DNA of 64,000 nucleotides from Seongchinamella unica (GTDB lineage: Bacteria > Pseudomonadota > Gammaproteobacteria > Pseudomonadales > Halieaceae), in the NCBI RefSeq assembly GCF_004354085.1, contig NZ_SMSE01000002.1:186001-250000 (forward strand), read 5' to 3'. The notes below the pieces were generated by a model. It did no database searches. It had not been told where the DNA came from and worked only from the letters and a program-made list of their open reading frames with translations. Numbering within the stretch: the first letter of the stretch is position 1; every line of letters begins with the position of its first letter. The position numbers and the translations under genes were made by a program. Positions 17,920 to 25,838 of the stretch are shown piece by piece.

Positions 17920-17944
17920 GGTCTCTGATTTTCCAATGGAGACC
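17920..17944 (+). promoter_or_regulatory. Shine-Dalgarno-sequestering hairpin of the TPP riboswitch
   Basis: GGTCTC at 17920-17925 is perfectly complementary to GAGACC at 17939-17944, and U-G pairs can extend it by two more. The right arm covers the ribosome site (GGAG at 17938-17941) of the receptor gene. This gives a simple expression platform for translational shut-off when TPP is bound. No T-run that would mark a terminator is seen between aptamer and start codon. The alternative anti-sequestering pairing was not worked out. Confidence 0.6.
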
Positions 17945-17947
17945 ACG

Positions 17948-20089
17948 ATGAACTCATACTCCCGTCCCTCTATTTTTTTGGCTCTAGCGCTTGCGGCCAG
18001 CGTCACCCAGGCTGCCGACGAGCTGGAAGAAGTGATTGTTACCGCCGACTTCCGCGCCAGCGAACTGATGAATAGCGCTGCCAGCGTCAGTGTACTGGGC
18101 GAGTTGCAGATTCAGGAGCGCGGTGCCCGGCACCTGGAGGACATTCTCAGTGCCGCTCCCAACGTCAGCTGGTCAACCGGCGCCTCCCGCAGTCGCTTTG
18201 TCCAGATTCGCGGGGTCGGTGACCTGGAGCAGTATGCTGAACCCAAGTATTACCCCTCGGTCGGGGTTATGGTGGATGAACTGGAACTGGGCAGTGCGGC
18301 CAATGCCGGCATGTTGTTCGATATATCCCAGGTAGAGGTGCTGCGAGGACCCCAGGGTACCCGCTTCGGGGCCAGCGCCCACGCCGGCATGATCAAGATT
18401 AACAGCAACGCGCCGACCGATGAGTTCGAAGCCCTGCTGAGCGGTGGGGTGGGCAATTACGGCGCCTACAATTACGGGGCGGTTATCAGCGGACCGCTGG
18501 GGGACAGCGTTACCGGCAGAATAGCACTGCAACAAAACCAGGGTGACGGATATATCGAGAACGAGCACCTCGGAGAGGACGACACTGCCGGATACGATGA
18601 ACTCACCGGGCGGGCGCGACTGCGCTGGCAGCCCGACGACGGCAGCCGCTATGAACTGGCCCTCTTCAGCTTCGATGCCGAAAATGGTTACGATGCCTAC
18701 TCGCTGGATAATGAACGCAAGACCTGGTCGGACCAGCCCGGCGCGGATGAACAGGATACCCTGGCGGTCAGTGCCCGGGGAGAGTGGCAGCTTGGCGTGA
18801 GCACCACCCTGCAGGCCGTCGTCAGCGACCTGGACGCGGATTTGCTGTACAGCTATGACGCCGACTGGATTTCAGCGGAAGTCTGCCAGATCAATACCTG
18901 CTCCTTCGGGCATGATACGGCTCGCGAGATCTTCGACCGCCGGCGTGACCAGAGCACCCTCGATGTGCGACTACTGGGCGGTGCAGAGGCGATGGCGGCC
19001 GGTGAATGGCGCTACGCATTGGGATTTTACGGCAACCAGAGCCGCGAAAAGCTCAACTACGCCTACCCGAGCGCCTGGTATGGGCTCTACGAAAGCGCCA
19101 GCAGGTATGAGACTGATCGCTATGCGATTTATGGTGAGCTCGAATATGCTTTCAGCAATCGCCTGAGCCTGACCGGCGGGTTGCGGCTGGAGCGTTTCGA
19201 GGATGACTACCGCGACAGCAATGGCGTCGGCCACGATAATAGCGAGGATCTCTACAACGGCGAGTTGAGCCTGCAATACGACTTCAGCGACAACAGTTTC
19301 GGTTACGCGACACTGGCCCTGGCCAGTAAACCCGGCGGCGTGAACGTGGCTGCCAGCTCCCAGTACGGTTTCATGAGTCCGGCTTTCCAGGGCTTTATGC
19401 AGGGTAAACTGCGCTTTGATGACGAACGTCTGTTAAACCGCGAGATCGGCTTCAAGAGCCGGCAGCTCGATGGTCGCCTGGAACTGCGCGCGGCCCTGTT
19501 TTACGCGACCCGGGAAAATGCCCAGTTGGAAAACTGGATGTGGGATGACAGTGCGGGCCTGTGGATAGGCTACCTGGACAGTAACTCCGATACAGACAGC
19601 TATGGTCTGGAACTGGAGACGACCTTCGTCGCCAGCGAGGCCATCGAACTGGTTGCCAACATTGGCTGGCTGGACACCGAAGTGGATACCGTTACCACCT
19701 TCGACCTGGATCGCTGGGACTTTGTCAGCAAGAAGGACCGCGAACAGACCAAGTCTCCCGGCTACCAGTACAACGCCGGGATGCGTACGGCCTTGCCGGC
19801 CGGGTTCTCTGGCGTACTGGAGCTGGAGGGGAGGGACGAGAGTTATTTCGGCTACTATCACGATGGCCAGTTGGAAGCCTACAATCTGTTAAACGCCAGC
19901 CTGTCCTGGAGCAATGCGTCGCTGACCCTGAACCTGTGGGGCAGGAACCTGACCGACGAGGAATACGCCACTCATGGCCTTTATTTCGGTGCTGACCCGC
20001 GCGATGATTTCGGCGCCTGGAGTAACCAGACCTATTACCAGTTCGGTGCACCCCGAACCTACGGTCTCGATATATCCTGGCGGCTGTAG
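17948..20089 (+). CDS. TonB-dependent outer-membrane receptor, probable thiamin (or precursor) importer
   Basis: 713 residues from ATG 17948 (GGAG 6 bases upstream). There is a Sec signal (LALALAASVTQA), then a TonB-box-like DELEEVIVTAD, a plug domain (RHLEDILSAAPNVSW, FVQIRGVGD, VEVLRGPQGTRFGASAHAGM), and a 22-strand-type barrel ending NLTDEEYATHGLYFG ... YGLDISWRL. The last residue is Leu rather than the usual Phe or Trp. Substrate assignment rests on the TPP riboswitch in the leader and on the PnuT-like permease gene nearby. Its 3' end overlaps the converging oxygenase gene by 31 bases. Confidence 0.9.
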   Translation: MNSYSRPSIFLALALAASVTQAADELEEVIVTADFRASELMNSAASVSVLGELQIQERGARHLEDILSAAPNVSWSTGASRSRFVQIRGVGDLEQYAEPKYYPSVGVMVDELELGSAANAGMLFDISQVEVLRGPQGTRFGASAHAGMIKINSNAPTDEFEALLSGGVGNYGAYNYGAVISGPLGDSVTGRIALQQNQGDGYIENEHLGEDDTAGYDELTGRARLRWQPDDGSRYELALFSFDAENGYDAYSLDNERKTWSDQPGADEQDTLAVSARGEWQLGVSTTLQAVVSDLDADLLYSYDADWISAEVCQINTCSFGHDTAREIFDRRRDQSTLDVRLLGGAEAMAAGEWRYALGFYGNQSREKLNYAYPSAWYGLYESASRYETDRYAIYGELEYAFSNRLSLTGGLRLERFEDDYRDSNGVGHDNSEDLYNGELSLQYDFSDNSFGYATLALASKPGGVNVAASSQYGFMSPAFQGFMQGKLRFDDERLLNREIGFKSRQLDGRLELRAALFYATRENAQLENWMWDDSAGLWIGYLDSNSDTDSYGLELETTFVASEAIELVANIGWLDTEVDTVTTFDLDRWDFVSKKDREQTKSPGYQYNAGMRTALPAGFSGVLELEGRDESYFGYYHDGQLEAYNLLNASLSWSNASLTLNLWGRNLTDEEYATHGLYFGADPRDDFGAWSNQTYYQFGAPRTYGLDISWRL

Positions 20090-20883
20090 CCGGTGTCGTC
20101 CCACTGACTGAGGTGAAGTCGATACCAATCCTCGGTGCTGATGGTTGCACCCGCGATACTGTGGAGACTGGCGCCCGGTTGCGGTAGCGAGAACAGGGCG
20201 AAGGAAAACCGCTCGCTGTCGTTGGGCTGTTGCCTGACGCGGTGCCGCAGTGCCGGAACGGTGCCGTCGCTCAGCCACTCGAGAAGTTCACCGGCAAACA
20301 CGGTCACCGTGTGGGTGACCGGGGCATCGCGCCAGCAACCCGTCGGGTCACGGTATTGAAAACCGTGGCCGAGGCCCTGGACGAATACAGTGAGCAGTGA
20401 CACGTCCGGGTGTGCTGACAGCCGCAGTGGCGATGAACCGGGCTGTACCGGGTTTCCAGCGGGGTAGTAGTTTGCCGACATCATGTGGCCGAAGTGACGC
20501 TGGTGTTGGCTGGCGACGGGGGCAAGCCCGAGGGCCAGGAGGAGGGACTGCTCCAGCGCGTGTACCTGCCGGCACAGGGGCGCCCAGCAGGTACTGATGA
20601 ACGCCTGGAACTCGGGCGGATATTTTTCTTGGGGTGAAAAGTCCGAGAATACAAACGAGTGCAGCCTGTCCTCCGGCCCCTGGTTACGGCTGTCCTCCTG
20701 GCCGGGGTACGAGTAGCCGTCAAAGGCCACGTCGTAGCGACTTTGCAGGTGATTGAGCCGGTAGGACAAAGGCCTGTGACAAAAGGCCCTGAGAGCCGCG
20801 GGTAAACCGGCCACGGACACTGCCGGGATATCGGTTACCAGCGGTCGGTGACAAAAATCAGGGTGTTTTGGAATCGCAGTCAT
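20059..20883 (-). CDS. Fe(II)/2-oxoglutarate-dependent oxygenase, isopenicillin N synthase-like
   Basis: 274 residues of the DIOX/IPNS-like superfamily. Iron ligands are H158 and D160 (LSAHPDVSLLTVF) and H214 (LRHRV); R225 and S227 (ERFSFALF) form the RxS motif that holds 2-oxoglutarate. The N-terminal region with IPAVSV resembles the DIOX_N segment but is short. The gene lies between the TPP-regulated receptor gene, whose end it overlaps tail to tail, and the divergent pnuT-like gene. This suggests, without proving, a role in modifying or salvaging a thiamin-related compound. No riboswitch precedes this gene itself. Small-molecule oxidation of another substrate is possible. Confidence 0.8.
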   Translation of the reverse strand: MTAIPKHPDFCHRPLVTDIPAVSVAGLPAALRAFCHRPLSYRLNHLQSRYDVAFDGYSYPGQEDSRNQGPEDRLHSFVFSDFSPQEKYPPEFQAFISTCWAPLCRQVHALEQSLLLALGLAPVASQHQRHFGHMMSANYYPAGNPVQPGSSPLRLSAHPDVSLLTVFVQGLGHGFQYRDPTGCWRDAPVTHTVTVFAGELLEWLSDGTVPALRHRVRQQPNDSERFSFALFSLPQPGASLHSIAGATISTEDWYRLHLSQWDDTGYSRQDISRP

Positions 20884-20918
20884 TGCAGCTGTCAGTCGGA
20901 CTTTATTGAGAACACTAT

Positions 20919-21497
20919 ATGGGAATCAATACCGGGATAGAAATTATCGCCACGCTGGCGGGACTGCTCTACATCATACTGTTGATTCGGGAGAATATAA
21001 TCTGCTGGCCTTTCGGCATCGTGGGCTCCTTGCTCTCCATCTACCTGTTCATCGATGGCAAGCTCTACTCGGAGGCGTTTCTGTACTCTTACTATGTCAT
21101 CATGGGTGCCTGGGGCTGGATGCGCTGGAGTCAGCGCAATGCCGCTCACGAGAACCCTGTGGTGCGCTATGGTTTACCGGCGCATTTCACAATTATCCTG
21201 GTTTCTGCCGCCGGGGCATTGGCACTGGGCAGTTTTTTCAGCGCTTACACTGATGCCCATCACCCCTACATTGACGCCTTTACCACCACCTTCAGCTTTG
21301 CCGCGACTTACATGGAGGTGAAAAAGGTGCTCGAAACCTGGGTGTACTGGATCGCCCTGAACCTGGTCTCCATCTGGTTGTACATGGACCGTTCACTGGA
21401 TATTTATGCTGCGCTGATTTGCGTTTATGCGGTGATGTCGGTCTGGGGGCTGGTGCAGTGGACGCGCGTCTATCGGGGACAACAAGTGGTCAGCTGA
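20919..21497 (+). CDS. pnuT: PnuC/PnuT-family inner-membrane permease, probable thiamin uptake
   Basis: 192 residues, almost all hydrophobic, with about seven membrane spans. The family signature is visible in ENIICWPFGIVGSLLSIYLF and YYVIMGAWGWMRW, followed by a C-terminal block with WIALNLVSIWLYM. PnuC relatives move nicotinamide riboside; PnuT relatives move thiamin, usually by facilitated diffusion with trapping by phosphorylation. The thiamin reading is chosen because the TPP-riboswitch-controlled receptor gene is close by. It starts 35 bases from the divergent oxygenase start and overlaps the converging MFS gene by 8 bases. No kinase gene is adjacent. Confidence 0.8.
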   Translation: MGINTGIEIIATLAGLLYIILLIRENIICWPFGIVGSLLSIYLFIDGKLYSEAFLYSYYVIMGAWGWMRWSQRNAAHENPVVRYGLPAHFTIILVSAAGALALGSFFSAYTDAHHPYIDAFTTTFSFAATYMEVKKVLETWVYWIALNLVSIWLYMDRSLDIYAALICVYAVMSVWGLVQWTRVYRGQQVVS

Positions 21498-22845
21498 TGT
21501 TTTTCGCCGCGGCTTGGCCGCGTTGTTCATTAACGGTAAATAACAGCAGCAGGCCCGCAACAAAGAATGTGAGGGTGGAAATCAGCGACAGCTGGTGGTC
21601 TCCACCACCGATACGGTTGATAAGCCCATAGCTGATGGGGCCGATAATAGCGGCTGAGCGATTGGCCAGGCCCCACAAGCCAAAGATCTCGCCATTGTGA
21701 GACGGGGGTGTTAACTGGCCGATCAGCGCGCGGCCACCGGCCTGTGTTGCTCCCATGGCCAGCCCGATCAGGTTACCCGCCAGCCAGACATCCGTCTGCG
21801 ATTCTGCCTGCAGAGCCACTGCGATGGCCGCAATCCACACCAGCAGAGCGCCCGCCAGGCTGTTGACCGAGCCAAAGTGATCTTGCATGAAACCGAATAA
21901 AAAGGCGCCCACCGCGGCGGTCAGGTTAACCACCATAATCAGTACGATCAGCTGTTGACTGTTGAACTGCATCACTTCCTGGGCGTAGATGGCCGCGATG
22001 ACTACCACCGTGGCCACCCCGGCCTGGAATAAGATGATGCACAGCAGGAAGCGAAACAGGTCGGGCAGGTTCCTGGCGTGCCCCAGGGTATGTTTAACCT
22101 GGGCCAGGCCCGCGCCAAGCCAGGTTATCCCCGCGGCCGGTGGGCGGGGTACGGCCCGCTCCCTGAGCCAGAGGAAGGTGGGCGTGGCGGTAATCGCGAA
22201 AATGACCGCAGTCAGCACCAGGCACACCGGTACATAGTGATCCGCCGCCAGGCCCTGGCCGGTAGCGTAATTGATGTAGGCGAGACAGCAGCCGAGGGTG
22301 AGCAGGCCGCCAAAGTAACCAAGGCTCCAGCCGTAGCCGGATATCCGGCCCATGTTGTCGCTGCTGGCGATTTCAGGCAGGAAAGCGGCGATCAGGTTTT
22401 CTCCACTGGCGAAGGCTACCGAGGATATTGTCACCAGCACCACCGCCAGCGCCACCTGCCCCGGCGCTGCACCCGCCAGCATTGCCGTTGACGCGATACA
22501 GAGTATCGACGACAACAGCAGGAAATGCTTTTTACTGGCGCGGAAGTCGGCGATCGCGCCGATTATCGGCCCGCTGACCAGTACAATCAGGTTGGCCGCA
22601 CTAATGGCCAGGGTCCACAGCAGGGTAGCCGCACCCGGCTGCCCGCTGTCGAGCTCTGTCGCCACGACCCCGACAAAATAGGCGCTGTAGATGGTGGTGA
22701 GGACGACGGTGGTGTAGCCTGAGTTGGCAAAGTCGTAGAATGCCCAGGCGATGATTTCGCGCCGGCTGGCGGGGGTCTTTTCAGGTGAAGAGGACACGGC
22801 TGCCGGGCTATTTGGGCAACAGGGGGTAGAACAGGTTGAAAGCAT
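21490..22845 (-). CDS. MFS transporter, UMF1/Atg22-like family
   Basis: About 451 residues with twelve predicted membrane spans. The N-terminal motif IIAWAFYDFANSGYTTVVLT is diagnostic of the UMF1 (Atg22-like) branch of the major facilitator superfamily. Later spans include ADFRASKKHFLLLSS at the loop 2-3 position and GLAMGATQAGGRALIGQL. Substrates of bacterial members are mostly unknown; export or uptake of amino acids or other small solutes is possible. The start is uncertain: ATG 22845 overlaps the divergent GDPD gene start region, and GTG 22797 (VSSSPEK) would avoid that. Neither has a clear ribosome site. Confidence 0.85.
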   Translation of the reverse strand: MLSTCSTPCCPNSPAAVSSSPEKTPASRREIIAWAFYDFANSGYTTVVLTTIYSAYFVGVVATELDSGQPGAATLLWTLAISAANLIVLVSGPIIGAIADFRASKKHFLLLSSILCIASTAMLAGAAPGQVALAVVLVTISSVAFASGENLIAAFLPEIASSDNMGRISGYGWSLGYFGGLLTLGCCLAYINYATGQGLAADHYVPVCLVLTAVIFAITATPTFLWLRERAVPRPPAAGITWLGAGLAQVKHTLGHARNLPDLFRFLLCIILFQAGVATVVVIAAIYAQEVMQFNSQQLIVLIMVVNLTAAVGAFLFGFMQDHFGSVNSLAGALLVWIAAIAVALQAESQTDVWLAGNLIGLAMGATQAGGRALIGQLTPPSHNGEIFGLWGLANRSAAIIGPISYGLINRIGGGDHQLSLISTLTFFVAGLLLLFTVNEQRGQAAAKNIS

Positions 22846-22862
22846 TGCTGCAGAAGCTGGCC

Positions 22863-23642
22863 ATGGACCTGGTGGATATGTTCATGGCGCTCATTCCTCG
22901 AGCTGTACCTTCGGCCGCGGCGCTGCGCAATTGCAAAATCGTCTCCCATCGCGGCGAACACGATAACCGCCGTGTCATGGAAAATACCCTGCTTGCCTTT
23001 GATATTGCAAGGGCTGCCGGCGTCTGGGGAATCGAATGCGACATTCGCTGGACTCGCGACCTGGTGCCGGTTATTTGCCACGATGCGTCTGCCGAGCGGG
23101 TGTTCGGTCAACCGGTGCTGATCGAGTCCCTGGCATTCAGCGATCTCAGGCAGCAACTGCCGGCGATCCCTTCTCTGGAGGAGGTGGTCGCCCGTTATAG
23201 TGGCAATACCCACCTGATGCTGGAACTCAAGAGCCTGTCCGCAGAGCACCTGTTGCAGCAACGCGAGACCCTGGCGCGGATCCTGGGTAGGGTCACCGCC
23301 GGCGAGGACTACCACATACTGGCGCTTGATCCCGGCCTGTTTACCCTGGTCGATTTTATTGATCCGGGTTGCCTGTTACCGGTGGCGGAAACCAATGTCC
23401 GTCGCTTGAGCGATATCAGCCTGCAACGGGGCTACGGCGGGCTGGCTGGTCATTATTTGCTGCTGGGGGAGGGGGTTCGGCGCCGGCATCTGGCCGCGGG
23501 GCAGGATATCGGAACCGGGTTCCCGCGCTCAAGGAATTGCCTCTGCCGCGAGCTCAATCGCGGGGTGCGGTGGATCTTCAGCAATGACGCTGTGTATCTG
23601 CAGGGCGCGGTCAATTCCCTGCTGGCCCGGCAGGGGGATTAA
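22863..23642 (+). CDS. glycerophosphodiester phosphodiesterase family protein
   Basis: About 259 residues of the GDPD TIM-barrel family. Expected catalytic pieces are present: [22 protein letters not shown] (His-Arg and the Glu-Asn pair), [20 protein letters not shown] (metal Glu/Asp and the second His), and [10 protein letters not shown]. The family hydrolyses glycerophosphodiesters to glycerol-3-phosphate and an alcohol. The middle is short and the C-terminal strand [10 protein letters not shown] replaces the usual GITDxP motif. Start candidates are ATG 22863, ATG 22878 and TTG 22836; the last would overlap the divergent MFS gene. Function as a true GDPD is likely but the substrate is open. 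Confidence 0.8.
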   Translation: MDLVDMFMALIPRAVPSAAALRNCKIVSHRGEHDNRRVMENTLLAFDIARAAGVWGIECDIRWTRDLVPVICHDASAERVFGQPVLIESLAFSDLRQQLPAIPSLEEVVARYSGNTHLMLELKSLSAEHLLQQRETLARILGRVTAGEDYHILALDPGLFTLVDFIDPGCLLPVAETNVRRLSDISLQRGYGGLAGHYLLLGEGVRRRHLAAGQDIGTGFPRSRNCLCRELNRGVRWIFSNDAVYLQGAVNSLLARQGD

Positions 23643-23737
23643 GGGGCGGTATCAATTTAAGCGCCGATGCAGTAAGATGCGCGCCCTTCGCCGGCGCCAT
23701 ACCCTGCACGGCAGTATTTCCAGACAAGAGATCACTC

Positions 23738-25051
23738 ATGACATTCGAGCAACTCGGCCTGTCACCCGCACTGCTGCAAGCAGTTCAGGAAAAAGGCTAT
23801 ACCACGCCGTCGCCCATTCAGGTCCAGGCCATTCCCGCAGTACTCACCGGCAAGGACGTGATGGCCGCAGCCCAAACCGGCACCGGCAAAACCGCAGGCT
23901 TCACCCTGCCCATATTACAGCGCCTGCAGGAAAGTGCGCCGCTCAAGCCGCACCGTGTGCGTGCCCTGATTCTCACTCCAACCCGTGAGCTCGCGGCGCA
24001 AGTCGGAGAGAGCGTTAACGTCTATGGTGCTCACTTGCCGTTGAAGTCTGCGGTGGTATTCGGCGGCGTGAAAATCAATCCGCAGATCGCCAAACTGCGT
24101 CGCGGTATCGACATACTGGTCGCCACCCCCGGTCGCCTTCTGGACCTGCACGGCCAGGGAGAGGTAAGTTTCAAGGAGCTGGAAATCCTGGTGCTGGATG
24201 AGGCTGACCGAATGCTGGATATGGGCTTTATCCACGACATTCGCCGGATACTGAAACTGCTGCCGGAAAAACGGCAGAATCTCCTGTTTTCCGCGACCTT
24301 TGCCCCTGAAATTCGCGAACTGACCGGCAAGTTGCTGCACCAGCCGGTGGAAGTGGAAGTCGCCTCCCGCAACGCCACTGCCGACACGGTGGAGCAGTGG
24401 GTTTACCCGGTGGACAAAAAACGCAAGAGCGCCCTGCTGCGGGAACTGGTGGAAGAAAACAACTGGACCCAGGTACTGGTGTTCACCCGCACCAAACACG
24501 GTGCCAATCGCCTTGCCCAGCAGCTGGACAAGGCGGGTCTCGAAGCGGCCGCGATTCATGGCAACAAGAGCCAGGGTGCACGTACCCGGGCCCTGGAGGG
24601 GTTCAAGAAGGGCAAACTGCGGGTGCTGGTGGCGACCGATATTGCCGCCCGTGGCCTGGACATTGCCGAGCTTCCGCAGGTGGTGAACTTCGACTTGCCC
24701 AATGTGGCAGAAGATTATGTCCATCGTATCGGTCGCACCGGCAGGGCAGGGGCGACCGGCAAGGCCTACTCACTGGTCAGCGCTGATGAGATCAAGCAGC
24801 TCAATGGTATTGAACAGCTGATTCAGCGCCACCTCACTCGCGACTACATTGGCGGCTTCGAGCCGGAGCATGAGGTACCTGCCAGCGCGCCGCTGCGCAA
24901 GCCGCCGCAGCCGGGACAGCGGCCAAAACATGCCGGCGGTGGCAAGGGTGATGGCAAGCACACCGCCCGTGGCCGCGGGAGTGAGGGGCACAACCGTCCC
25001 CGCCGCCGGCGTTCCCGGTCCGGCTCCGGCAACCAGCGGGCCCAGGGCTGA
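23738..25051 (+). CDS. rhlE: DEAD-box ATP-dependent RNA helicase RhlE
   Basis: 437 residues with the full DEAD-box set: Q motif ([19 protein letters not shown] ... TPSPIQ), [42 protein letters not shown] and [10 protein letters not shown]. The C-terminal tail after residue 390 is basic and rich in Gly, Arg, Ser and Pro, as in RhlE proteins, and probably binds RNA. RhlE helps remodel RNA in ribosome assembly and in the degradosome. It starts 95 bases after the GDPD gene and is likely monocistronic. Confidence 0.93.
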   Translation: MTFEQLGLSPALLQAVQEKGYTTPSPIQVQAIPAVLTGKDVMAAAQTGTGKTAGFTLPILQRLQESAPLKPHRVRALILTPTRELAAQVGESVNVYGAHLPLKSAVVFGGVKINPQIAKLRRGIDILVATPGRLLDLHGQGEVSFKELEILVLDEADRMLDMGFIHDIRRILKLLPEKRQNLLFSATFAPEIRELTGKLLHQPVEVEVASRNATADTVEQWVYPVDKKRKSALLRELVEENNWTQVLVFTRTKHGANRLAQQLDKAGLEAAAIHGNKSQGARTRALEGFKKGKLRVLVATDIAARGLDIAELPQVVNFDLPNVAEDYVHRIGRTGRAGATGKAYSLVSADEIKQLNGIEQLIQRHLTRDYIGGFEPEHEVPASAPLRKPPQPGQRPKHAGGGKGDGKHTARGRGSEGHNRPRRRRSRSGSGNQRAQG

Positions 25052-25129
25052 ACTGGCGGGGTTTTTGCGCTCATAACCAATGGGCATAATCTTTCCAGCT
25101 TGCCGGGAAAAAATTCTATATCTCTGGGC

Positions 25130-25158
25130 CTTGAAGAGGCCCCCTGCTGACCTCATGT
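25130..25158 (+). promoter_or_regulatory. candidate sigma-32 (heat-shock) promoter for hsp20
   Basis: CTTGAAG at 25130-25136 and CTCATGT at 25152-25158 are separated by 15 bases. They match the sigma-32 consensus CTTGAAA and CCCATnT in six of seven positions each. Transcription would begin near 25166, giving a leader of about 70 bases. Placement before a small heat-shock protein gene supports the call. Confidence 0.5.
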
Positions 25159-25165
25159 TGTTCCT

Positions 25166-25239
25166 GTCGGGGAGGTCAACCTGACCCCCGGCAAAGATTG
25201 AATTTGTTTTATATTGCTTCTACTGGAGGATATATCATG
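25166..25239 (+). promoter_or_regulatory. ROSE-like RNA thermometer in the hsp20 leader
   Basis: TTGCT at 25214-25218 faces the ribosome site GGAGGA at 25225-25230 across a short loop, and flanking TAT/ATA bases close the stem. The U-U/C-G-C-U stretch opposite the Shine-Dalgarno is the hallmark of ROSE thermometers in front of ibpA-type genes, which melt at high temperature. A second, GC-rich hairpin around GGTCA-ACC-TGACC lies upstream near 25175-25195. The fold was judged by eye only. Confidence 0.5.
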
Positions 25240-25698
25240 AGCTCAATTGACCTCAGCCCCTTCTATCGAAACAGCATCGGTTATGATCGCGTCGGCGCGT
25301 TGATAGACAGCGCCCTGCGCAGTGCCGACAGTACTTCCGGGTATCCGCCCTACAATATCGAAGTTCTCGACCAAGACCGCTATGCCATTACCCTGGCAGT
25401 GGCCGGGTTCAGACATGAAGACCTGAAAATCACCGTCGAGAATAACGTTCTGACGGTAGCTGGCAGCAGGGACAGGGACGTCGGTGATCGGCGCTATCTC
25501 CACCAGGGGATTGCCAACCGGGCCTTCGAACGGCGCTTCAACCTGGCCGAACATGTCGAGGTGACTGATGCCGATCTCAGCGACGGTATGCTCAATATCA
25601 GCCTCAAGCGCGAGGTTCCTGACGCCATGAAACCCCGGACGATTCCCATCGGGGGTGGCGACAGCAATGTACTGGAGCATAGCGACCAGGCCGCCTGA
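25237..25698 (+). CDS. small heat-shock protein, IbpA/Hsp20 family
   Basis: 153 residues from ATG 25237, with GGAGGA seven bases before it. The start SSIDLSPFYRNSIGYDRVG matches IbpA-type proteins, and the alpha-crystallin domain runs through YPPYNIEVLDQDRYAITLAVAGF, LKITVENNVLTVAG, GIANRAFERRFNLAEHV and LSDGMLNISLKREVP. A C-terminal R-T-I-P-I stretch fits the IxI oligomerisation motif. It is an ATP-independent holdase that keeps aggregated proteins ready for refolding. A sigma-32-like promoter and a ROSE-like leader precede it, and a hairpin follows the stop codon. Confidence 0.92.
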   Translation: MSSIDLSPFYRNSIGYDRVGALIDSALRSADSTSGYPPYNIEVLDQDRYAITLAVAGFRHEDLKITVENNVLTVAGSRDRDVGDRRYLHQGIANRAFERRFNLAEHVEVTDADLSDGMLNISLKREVPDAMKPRTIPIGGGDSNVLEHSDQAA

Positions 25699-25705
25699 AC
25701 CGGTT

Positions 25706-25740
25706 GAGGGACTGCAACAGAGCAGGCTCCGCAGTCCCTC
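25706..25740 (+). terminator. hairpin after hsp20, possible terminator
   Basis: GAGGGACTGC at 25706-25715 and GCAGTCCCTC at 25731-25740 are perfect reverse complements with a 15-base loop, starting eight bases after the hsp20 stop codon. The downstream bases (CTTACCC) are not a T-run, so termination strength is uncertain. Confidence 0.45.
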
Positions 25741-25838
25741 CTTACCCGGCGATCAGGGTTGCTCCCCCGGGTCCAAACACGTCCTGCCTGTCGGCGGTCA
25801 GCGGCCGGGGAGAGCAGCAGGCTTGTGTCCGCATGGAC

